64,000 nt of DNA, from the NCBI GenBank assembly GCA_964019695.1, contig OZ026525.1:72346260-72410259 (forward strand). Direction: 5' to 3'. The DNA is from Loripinus fragilis. Taxonomy: Eukaryota > Mollusca > Bivalvia > Lucinida > Lucinidae. The position numbers and the translations under genes are program-made. Under the pieces are notes generated by a model that had not been told where the DNA came from, searched no databases, and was given only the letters and a program-made list of their open reading frames with translations. Positions 55,890 through 64,000 of the stretch are shown here, in pieces (position 1 is the stretch's first letter; each line of letters opens with the position of its first letter).

Positions 55890-56170
55890 GCAGGCATTAA
55901 GCTATGCTGGAGACTCGATCCACGAAGCATTCTTTCACCTCGGCTCAAACCCTTAGAAAGCACTGTGGCGGATGCACTAAAGTAATATATTTGTAAATTG
56001 TCCTGACCTCTTGGCCCTGGTTTGTGATGTCTAACTAAGAGTTTGTTACTTTCCCATCGGTATCCTGGGTCAGGTGTGGTACACGATTGTATCGATTCCT
56101 GATCTTTGCCGTCTTTCTTACTTTGCATTAGCCAGCTGAATTGCAAGAACTACCACTTCCAAGAGCTGTG
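55890..56170. repeat. Likely SINE-like repeat with long minus frame
   Basis: The minus frame reads TTPDPGYRWESNKLLVRHHK and GPRGQD, a phrase I associate with translated repeats in molluscs and cnidarians, from memory only. GGAGACTCGATCCACGA resembles a tRNA-derived B box region. Confidence 0.35.
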
Positions 56171-56316
56171 TTTCTCGAAGGTGTCAAACATGCGCAGTAT
56201 CAGTGAATCATTTGGAAAACCTCACCTGTCATTAATCCTGACAAATAAATGCCTGACAATTATGGTGAGAGGCCGGACTGTGATAAATATTGTCCCGTTA
56301 TCATGACATTGCCCAT

Positions 56317-56585
56317 GTGCGGATCCAGAGGGGGATAGGGGGTCCGGACACTCCCCCTGGAAAATAACAAGTACGTATATGGGTTTCTATAGAAATTAGC
56401 ATTTGGACCCCCCTGGAAAAAGTAAGACACCCCCCTCCCCTGGAAAATAATGGACCGCCTCTGGATCCTTTGTAAAGCATAAGTATAGTTTTCTCAGCAA
56501 TAAAACCATTGGAACCCCTCTTTAAACTGTAAAATAAACTGAGGACTAAATAAAACTGACAAAAACTCCTGGATCTGCTCATGTT
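56317..56585. mobile_element. GCGGATCCAGAGGGGG element
   Basis: Starts TGCGGATCCAGAGGGGGATA and GGGGGTCCGGAC; internal repeats CCCCCCTGGAAAA; ends TCCTGGATCTGCTCATG. Confidence 0.7.
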
Positions 56586-56849
56586 GCCTCCTGTCCCCGA
56601 AGCCCCTCTGCAGCTGATAAAATGTGGTTGCAGCATGTCTGTATGCGAAACATCTCGGTGTAAGTACAAAGCAAACCATTTATATTGTACTGATTTGTGT
56701 TGCTGTGGAGCAGAAGAGGACTCATGTAAACTATTGCCAGTGATCAATATGCTTATGACTTTTGAACAACTATTTTCATGTGGATTTAGATATTTCTTTA
56801 GTCGTATCAACAAGAATGCCTTATTGTCCGATTTTAACCTTTGAAGACG

Positions 56850-57785
56850 ATTCTACCTAGTAGCATGCGAAAGGTAAATCAGATTGTAACAGTTTTCTAT
56901 TGCCGTGCTATCGAAGTACAATGGGTAACTTGAAGAGGGGTTTATCCTTATTTCCATATCATGAACTATTAAGTAGACTCTTCTAACTTTTGATCCTTCA
57001 GTGGTCAAAATCGGACTATAATGAGTTTGGTTGATAGTTTATGCAAATGATTATTACTACTATCTTTTATTTGGGTGTAGGATAAGCAGCTACAGATAAA
57101 CCAAAAGCTTTGAAGCGTGTCTCTATTTACAATATTGATATGTTGTTCTAGAAAAAAGAGTTTCAGGCATTTATTTACATTTACTATAAAAGCTTTGACA
57201 TGCACATATGTTCTAGCCAGACTGGCTCATTTTACGTATTCTGCATCAATCGTTTGAAATAGAAAGACCCAAAGGTCATTGGTCAGAGGTCGTAGTACAT
57301 CTATATATATATATATATAAGCATAAGAGATTATATTTACCCCGTTTATAATCAAAAACACTGTTTGTTTTTCATTTCACTCCACTGTCTTTTTATTCGT
57401 AAATCGTGACGGCATTTACGTCCCACCCTCGAACGGACTTCACGGACTGTTACGATTTAAAAGAGTTTGCATTCAGTCATGATAAGGCTACCAGTTTATT
57501 AAAGGAATATTTCCAAGTGTTGGAAATGGACAAAATGCATATATATGTGGTATTTACATATTAGGCATCATTTCAATGACGTCATCTTTTTGTTCTGATG
57601 CGAAGACAATATGGATGACATGTTAGTTTTAATTATTTACCCCCTAAGATTAAATTTGGTGCATTTCAACTGAAATTGGCACACAAAATGCAAGAACTTC
57701 CTGATGCCCATATACTACAATGGACATACCGGTTAAATTGCACTGATACAATATAAGCTATTTTGATGACGTCATAATGACGTAC
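56850..57785. other. AT-rich stretch, no gene recognised
   Basis: A short (TA)n run lies at about 57302-57319 and tandem GACGTCAT phrases at 57590 and 57770. Nothing coding. Confidence 0.4.
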
Positions 57786-57789
57786 AGAC

Positions 57790-58112
57790 GTTGGTTGGTT
57801 GGTTTTGTTGCTTTACGACAGCTATGGTCATTGCGGGACGGTCAGTTCACCTAACCACACTTTTTCCTGGGCAGGCTTGAACAAGCGGTTAACCAGTAAT
57901 TTGTGCACATACTTTCGCTTGTAACTGACAACAACCCTTCTTGAATGAATCAGCGGAAGGGAGGAGAATGACCGTAGAAATTATTTCATGATCAATCTCC
58001 ACGAAAGTATGGGACCGGGCCGGGATCGAACTCGCGACCCCTGGATCTGCAGTCAGACACGCATCTGTAGCCAGACACGTTACCGACTGCGCTACGCGGC
58101 CTGGTATGATGT
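57790..58112 (-). mobile_element. tRNA-derived SINE, AACAACCCTTCTTGAA family, copy 2
   Basis: Minus strand: GGCCGCGTAGCGCAGTCGGT (A box), TCCAGGGGTCGCGAGTTCGA then TCCCGGCCC (B box), then the shared body. This copy has a well-kept head and is probably the younger of the two. Confidence 0.85.
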
Positions 58113-58504
58113 CCAGACGTGAAACCCAGATGGGTGACCAGGTGATTTTCATTAGTTATCCCCTAAAGTTTGATTTGGTATAGGTCACCATAAATCGGCA
58201 TCAAATTCGCACGGGAGTCCCGATCGCCCCTGACTATCAGCTTGCGAACTGATCTGGATCTTCACTGCTCTCAAATGAAAGTATAAAATTTTTATTAATG
58301 TTTTATGCACAAAGTTCTTATTAGGTTGAATATGGTAATCTTCTAAATTATAGATATGACACAGTAAGAGTATAGTCCGTCATGGATAAAGTCCAATAGA
58401 AAACAGGTGTAGCAGCTTAATACCGCTATTCATTCATTCAAGTTCATTCAGAAAAAAATAATAACACTGCAGGTAAAACGGTTGTACGGATTTCCTGATA
58501 AATA

Positions 58505-58612
58505 ATGATAATGGCATGTACAGCTTTGGTGGCTCAGTAGGTAGAGAGGCAACTGTTATAATATGGACATGAGCTATGTAAAAAGTTACGGGTTCGAATC
58601 CCATTGTTTAGC
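58505..58612 (+). other. tRNA-like sequence (SINE head or tRNA pseudogene)
   Basis: GGTGGCTCAGTAGGTAGAGA (A box) and TTACGGGTTCGAATCCCAT (B box) are 45 bases apart, but no clear anticodon stem or acceptor stem can be folded. A split tRNA is unlikely. Confidence 0.45.
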
Positions 58613-59039
58613 ATTTTATGGGCTTATTGATATGCTCTATTTTTTTTTTCAATTGTGTCTATTGTGTATTTTCTTATTCTAGATATTTTCTTATTTTGTG
58701 TATTTTTCTTTACATTTTTTAATAATTTATTTTTCAATTTCTATATTTTAATAGCTATTTTTTTACTAATAGAATTTTATTTCAATATATACATGATATA
58801 AAAAGTTCATAAAATAATGCCAGCATAGTAAGATTTTGATTTTTATCGCAATACTGAGCATCAAAGGACCAGGTGAGCCTGCAGAAATAAGCAAACTCAA
58901 CAGAGGGTTTGCCACTCGCATACACAACATACTGTGTGGATGTAGATGAAGACTCATTGTAACTTGTATTATTGCATAAAAACCCGTGTCGCACACTATT
59001 AACAGCCATGTTTTAACCAGTAAACCCCCATGTATTAAT

Positions 59040-59320
59040 CAGGCAATTGTTGATGTTGATGCACGGCTTTTGTACTTTACATATAGGCATTCTAGGCCAT
59101 CACAAAAATTGACGTCATCAACAGTAACGTGTATAGAAATATCGTAATTTAGTGACTTTAGGATGACGTAAGTCTTAGCTCTGGAACAGGTTTTTTTAAA
59201 ACCTACCAGTCCTTCATGCTTTTGAGCACCATTATAGTAATACAAAAATGAACTCATCGAAGCGTTTTTCCAAAGTTTTCAACTGACAAAATGTCTTTAA
59301 GCAATAATAATGATCAAAAA
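59040..59320. repeat. Uninterrupted copy of the host repeat of the 23.5-kb foldback
   Basis: Inverse of 23386-23495 plus 24264-24400. It keeps a single GACGTAAGTCTTAGCTCTGG where the other copy has the 750-bp insertion. Confidence 0.8.
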
Positions 59321-59429
59321 TAGTTTTCTGATACACTAACATCTGCTAGACCCCTCGTGAGTATTTAAAACCCTCGCCTTTAACTGGTTTTCTGGTAAAG
59401 TCTGAAATATCGCCATAAGCCTTTTTGTC

Positions 59430-59587
59430 CAAAGGCGGATCCACGACTCCAGGAGAGGGGATTGGATAAATTAGGGAGGGGGTTGATTTGCAGACGATCT
59501 CTCAATTTCAAAATATCCCTATACAAATGAAATAATCTGTTCCGAACCACCCCCCCTCCCTGAACCCCTTCTGGATCCGCCACTGTT
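59430..59587. mobile_element. GGCGGATCCA element, short copy
   Basis: Starts AAAGGCGGATCCACGAC and ends CTTCTGGATCCGCCACTG, with AGGGAGGGGG / CCCCCCTCCCT inside. Confidence 0.75.
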
Positions 59588-59629
59588 TGTTATCAAACTG
59601 CCCACTGAAGGAGTAAAAAAAAAATCCAA

Positions 59630-59735
59630 AAAAAAAATTCAGGGATTCGAACCCTCAGAAATAAAAAAATACAGGTTCTAATATTTAATTATTGCTACTT
59701 AGCCACTGGACCACTGGTCTGTGACACCCAATGAT
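59630..59735 (-). other. tRNA-like sequence
   Basis: Minus strand: GACCAGTGGTCCAGTGGCTA (A box-like) and GAGGGTTCGAATCCCTGA (B box with perfect T-arm stem), separated by an AT-rich insertion. Probably a SINE head. Confidence 0.45.
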
Positions 59736-59944
59736 AACTTTAATGCATTTGTAAGGATATCACTACCAAAAGCCTTGTTTGTTTACCTGTCTAAATGAGA
59801 TTACGAGATTGCGAGATTACCTGTTATTGACAATAGACCTTTCCGATTACAGTTATAATTAGTGACGTCACTGTACTCTGATTATGTTATGCCTGTAGGA
59901 ATTATCATCCTAATCAATTGTAAAACAGTCTCCTTACCACAGGA

Positions 59945-60090
59945 TGAGATAAACAAAAATTTTGATCGTAAAACTGTAAAACATTTCTTACCCATCAGAT
60001 ATAACATATGATTTGGGTACTCATAAGAACCGTCTTATTAGGAGGTTCTTTTGAGTGCTCACAATATGTTTTGGTTACAGTTTCCATTTT
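59945..60090. mobile_element. CAAAAGAACCGTCTC hairpin element
   Basis: GGGTACTCATAAGAACCGTC, loop, then GGAGGTTCTTTTGAGTGCTC, decayed. Confidence 0.75.
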
Positions 60091-60114
60091 ACACTTGATC
60101 AAGAATCCATATCG

Positions 60115-60345
60115 AATATTAACACTTCACTCCATAGGCTATTTTTAGAACATGAAATCATTTCCTTGTTCAGACAATATTGAAAAATTCCAAGAACAAT
60201 TTAAGTTAAGTTTTGAATACTTTTGAAAATATTATGGAAAATGGAGCATTTGCTCCAAAAGAGCAAAAGCTCCATTTTCCGTAATATTTTCAAATACATG
60301 GTATTTGAAAGGCATCAAAAGGTGTCATTATGGAGTCTAGGGTTA
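60115..60345. mobile_element. AATGGAGCATTTGCTC hairpin element
   Basis: AAATATTATGGAAAATGGAG with CATTTGCTC pairs with GAGCAAAAGCTCCATTTTCC and GTAATATTTTC; inverse of 14340-14555. Confidence 0.85.
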
Positions 60346-60924
60346 AACAGTTCCCTAGCACCTCATCAAGAATTCATTCCAAATAGTTCTATTAGACTAA
60401 ATCGAGAATCTGTCTTCCAATGATAAATAGTACCTTATCATTTCATCAAGAATCGATTCCCATTGTACAACAGTTCCTTTACACTTAATCAAGAAGGCAT
60501 TATCCTTTTACAGTGTTATCCACAATTTGCATCAAATATTAACATTATTATTTTTTCTCTGTTTTTAGACATAGCTTTACATTTCCCATGAATTGCGTGT
60601 CAGAAAAATCACATGAAATATCAATCCCTATTCGGCACAAAAATGTTGATTTATGTATACAAATGTGTGATCTACTGCATTTACGATTGGCGCTTTAAGG
60701 GCTGCAGGTAATTTTGCATGTTTTTTATTACTTTTGTTTTTAAAAAGATTGTTCAGGAAAACCACTGTGTTCATCCTTAACCCTTTATACTAATTGATTC
60801 TTCCTTCTCGTTTGATACAATAAACTTGGGATAGTCCATTGTACATTTCTAGGGGTGTCAGGTTATAATTTAAAAAAAATTGTATTCTTTTGTCTGAAGA
60901 TCTTTTTTACCAGTAACCTTTACA

Positions 60925-60992
60925 AACAGTGAAGACGCTGATGAAATGCAGCATTATGCTGCATTTCATCTGGGTCTTCACTGTTTGCAAAA
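60925..60992. repeat. Hairpin AACAGTGAAGACGCTGATGA
   Basis: ACAGTGAAGACGCTGATGAA with ATGCAGCAT pairs with ATGCTGCATTTCATCTGGG and TCTTCACTGT. A second hairpin, CAGTGTAGATCCAGATCAGA / TCTGATCTGGGTCCACACTG, lies at 61119-61167. Confidence 0.8.
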
Positions 60993-61529
60993 GTACTCAT
61001 TTAGGGGTTTCCGGAATGCAAATGGTTTAAGAGACAGCAAAAATTCATCTGAATATACTGACTGCTGCATATATTTATTTTGCTTACAGTATTTTAACTG
61101 GGGTATATATAGGGACACACAGTGTAGATCCAGATCAGACTGCTATCTGATCTGGGTCCACACTGTTTGTAACAGTGACTTTTAAAACATTTCAATAGAC
61201 ATCAAAGCAGATGACTTTTCTTGTTAATGGAGCTTTCAGGGTTCAAAAAGTCTTGATCCAGATCTGGTCTACATGCTGCAAATTTGTCCTCTGCTGTAGT
61301 TATAATGGGCACTTTAGCTCTATACCCCTCAGTGGCAACTTGATGTCTGCTAATAAATTAATGCAAACAATTTAGGCCCAAATTAGACCGAACAAACTGA
61401 TTAGCTCTAAATTGTGTGCATTTTGATGGCATTTCTGAATGAAGTCATGGGTTTAAATAGTTCCCTTACCATGGTTCTGTCAGTATTTGTGTCCTGATTA
61501 TTAAGTCTGCAGCACATTCAATAGCACTT

Positions 61530-62620
61530 CAGTCTAATTTTTTCATGGAAGCAAACATTATGAACCTTGATCAGACTGCTCCATGAGGAGCAGTCTGATC
61601 TGGGTCCATATTGTTTCTAATATAAGCTACCAAAGTACAGGCAGACAACAATAAATTATTTTCATATTTGGTGGGAAAAGAATTATCATGATTCTGTCAG
61701 TCAACTTTTATCATGGTAGCAGATCAGACTGCTCCCTTAAACTAGGTCCACATTATATCCAACATAATATACCAATGTACCTACATTTGTGATAAAAGGT
61801 GGAAAGAGTTATTTTGAGTCTGTCAGATACTTTTATTATGGAAACAAACACTATGAACCCTGATCAGACTGCTCCTAAGGGTCCCTGGAGCAGTCTGATC
61901 TGGCTCCATATTGTGTCTAATATAAGCTACCAAAGCACATTAGCTGATCAACAAGCAGAGGACAATTGTCATATTTCGCGGCAAAAGAGTTATCATGATT
62001 CTGTCAGTCTACTTTTATCATAGAAGCAAACACTATGAACCCTGATCAGACTGCTCAATAGCAGACAACAACTGACATATATGGCGGGAAAAGAGTCATC
62101 ATTATTTGGTGACTCTGTAAGTCTACATTTAACAAACACTATGAACCCTGATCAGACTGCTCCATAGCAGAGGACAACTTACAAATATGGCAGGAAAAGA
62201 GCTATCGTTATTTTGTGACTCTGTCAAACACTATGAACCCTGATCAGACTGCTCCATAGCAGACGACAACTGACATATATAGCGGGAAAAGAGTTATGGT
62301 TATTTTGTGACTCTGTCAGTCCACATTTAACAAACACTTTAAACCTTGATCAGACTGCTCCATAGCAGACGACAACTGACATATATGGCTGGAAAAGAGC
62401 TATCGTTTTTTGTGACTCTGTCAGTCCACATTTAACAAACACTATGAACCCTGATCAGACTGCTCCATAGCAGACGACAACTGACATATATGGCGGTAAA
62501 AGAGTCATTGTTATTTTGTGACTCTGACAGTCTACATTTAACAAACACTATAAACCCTGATCAGACTGCTCCTAAGCTTAAGCTGCTCAAGAACATAAGC
62601 AGCTCAACAAGCAGACGACA
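61530..62620. repeat. Tandem array, about 110-bp unit, about 8 units
   Basis: Units carry AACACTATGAACCCTGATCA then GACTGCTCC, GCAGACGACAACTGACATAT, GGCGGGAAAAGAGTTAT and GTGACTCTGTCAGTC. The first units are longer because they include the hairpin TGATCAGACTGCTCC / GGAGCAGTCTGATC; later ones are shortened to a single arm and are more alike. Confidence 0.85.
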
Positions 62621-62629
62621 ATTGAGCCA

Positions 62630-62865
62630 GTGCATTAGATTTCCAACAATTTGGTATGTGCGACCAGCAAAACCTCAGATCAGCCTGCGCATACCCGCAG
62701 TCTGATCAGAGCCTTTGCTAGTCACTTGAGTATTAAACGAGTGTTAAGCTACTGACTGAACACCATTTGGAGTTTCTAAGCTTAAAAGGAGGCTTTACAG
62801 GCTCGTCTGAGTCTACACTTGTCAAAATACCACATTGTTGGAAATCACATGTCATGCTCAATTGT
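62630..62865. mobile_element. GAGCCGCGACATG foldback element
   Basis: ATTTCCAACAATTTGGTATG at left; core AGATCAGCCTGCGCAT / GCAGTCTGATC; ends TTGTTGGAAATCACATGTCA. Just 3' of MED31, so it may lie in its 3' UTR. Confidence 0.85.
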
Positions 62866-62918
62866 CAAATATGGCGGGAAAAGAGATATCATGTTTCTGC
62901 CAGAAGGTTCTCGTAGAT

Positions 62919-63114
62919 TCAGCTGGGCTTATTTTCCTTCTGTTTCTGTGCCTCATCAGCCTGCGCGGTCAGGAGCTGCATTCTTTTACGCTGATAGTGT
63001 TGCCAGTGTAACAACTGTTGATCGTCAATAAACTTTGCACACTGAGCGTTGACAAGCTCCTTTCGGAAATGTTCATACTGTAGAAGTTCCAGAAAATGCA
63101 GCGACTGCGGATAT
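62919..63114 (-). CDS. MED31: MED31 (Mediator complex subunit 31), last coding exon
   Basis: MED31 (yeast Soh1) is a small subunit of the Mediator middle module, in the nucleus, linking activators to RNA polymerase II. Acceptor ATTTTTCAG; the first base completes a codon, then YPQSLHFLELLQYEHFRKEL, VNAQCAKFIDDQQLLHWQHY and QRKRMQLLTAQADEAQKQKE run to a TGA at 62919. Nearly identical to the vertebrate protein across the last helices. About half of the protein (usual length about 130 residues) is encoded; earlier exons are not found up to 64000 and should lie to the right. Confidence 0.95.
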
Positions 63115-63139
63115 CTGAAAAATGTATAGAATCTATCTT

Positions 63140-63330
63140 AGATTTAAATAAACAAAAAAATTCTGCATAAAATTGTAATTATTTTCTTACCCATAATTTT
63201 TAGCATATACTTTGTGTGCTCAGTAGCCCTGTCTCATTGAGACGGTTCTTTTGAGTACCAACAACATATGTTTTGGTTGACGAATAAGAAAATTATTTTT
63301 CTGTTACGCACTCTTGAAGTTAAACTAAGT
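63140..63330. mobile_element. CAAAAGAACCGTCTC hairpin element in the MED31 intron
   Basis: TTAGATTTAAATAAACAAAA at left, core GTCTCATTGAGACGGTTCTT (left arm damaged), ends TTACGCACTCTTGAAG. Confidence 0.75.
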
Positions 63331-63334
63331 CCCG

Positions 63335-64000
63335 ATCTACCGAAATGCTCTAAAATTTTGACAAATTTTCTGTTCTCAAATAAAATTTTGGTTATCAGGA
63401 TTAGAATTCACAAACTGCATTGTAGAATAACAGACAGCACAGACTTAGATCAGACTGCTTCTGTCTGATCTGGGTCTGTTCTGTTTGCCTAGGCATTTTG
63501 GCAGGTAGCCAGTATTCAAAATTTTAGAACATTTACCAAACAGTGAGCAAAACAGAGTCCTGGTAAACATCTTCGTGCACAACCCTTGTTAAGAAATAAA
63601 TCTGTGCATCTCTTTAATTTCACCAATGCAATGCATGGAAATCTGAACAAACTAATGAACGGATGAAAAGAAAGACGAAAACTATAAACCCCTCGGCATA
63701 AATGCCAGGTTTGTGGTCCGGACCTCTTGTCCCCCCCCCTCTGGATCCACCTATGAGTTCTAGCGACCCTGCATATTTGCACAGGTCCATCTGAGCATTC
63801 TTTTCTAGAAAAGTAAGTATCAAGGTAAGTATCAAAATCTCACATGCTGTCCCATGTAAAGATACAGCCTTCCAGATAAGAGTGCATAATTTACAATAAT
63901 TTTCTTGTTTTTCAACCAAAATCCTCTCTCAGGATTGCCATTTGACATCACTTCTATCCCACCCTAACACTCACAATAGATTCATATAATCTTGTGTGGT
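63335..64000. other. MED31 intron, repeats only
   Basis: Hairpin CACAGACTTAGATCAGACTG / TCTGATCTGGGTCTGTTCTG at 63437-63486; one end of a GCGGATCC element (CCCCCCTCTGGATCCACCTA) at about 63730. No exon seen. Confidence 0.5.

Noticed and set aside
55853..56146. 97-codon minus frame as a protein gene
   Set aside because: The phrase looks like translated repeat sequence and no exon borders are present.

Overview
The window is animal nuclear DNA, AT-rich, with small exons, long introns and very many short foldback elements, tRNA-derived SINEs and truncated non-LTR retrotransposons. The repeat types (including a SINE carrying the phrase GTTTAACGTCCCGCC) and the gene content point to a mollusc, most likely a bivalve; this is inference and no species is named. 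No bacterial or viral genome segment was seen. Layout. (1) About 1-24.7 kb is one minus-strand gene, the FBXO21 orthologue. I assembled nine exons by hand; splice phases agree at every junction, giving 441 codons from the F-box through the SirB1/transglutaminase-like region. A tenth exon near position 300-400 is plausible. The C-terminal YccV-like domain must lie off the left edge. Introns hold a 28-bp minisatellite in two blocks, a cluster of TAATGGCCATTA palindromes, a TIR element of about 1.4 kb, many MITE-like hairpins, a nested non-LTR fragment inside a foldback element, and four extra truncated copies of exon 5. (2) 23.3-31 kb holds a 750-bp near-perfect foldback element with 9-bp target duplications close to the FBXO21 start, a 5'-truncated LINE, repeats and a possible last exon of an unidentified minus-strand gene. 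(3) 31-39.4 kb holds a decayed tektin last exon and a mosaic of long inverted duplications; at 39.4 kb is a possible signal-peptide exon on the minus strand. (4) 40.9-50.9 kb holds a plus-strand carbohydrate sulfotransferase gene of two coding exons (475 residues), with a broken LINE just upstream and SINEs and foldbacks in its intron. (5) 51-62.6 kb shows no certain gene: duplicated segments, SINEs, tRNA-like sequences, a tandem array of about 110-bp units and a patch of nuclear-receptor-type half sites. (6) At 62.9-63.1 kb is the last coding exon of MED31 on the minus strand; its earlier exons are off the right edge. The genes are unrelated single-copy eukaryotic loci, not a pathway: a ubiquitin-ligase adaptor, a Golgi sulfotransferase and a Mediator subunit. 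The most unusual structures are the tandem truncated FBXO21 exons built with a hairpin element, and the recent foldback element whose empty site can be read in a second copy of its host repeat at 59 kb.
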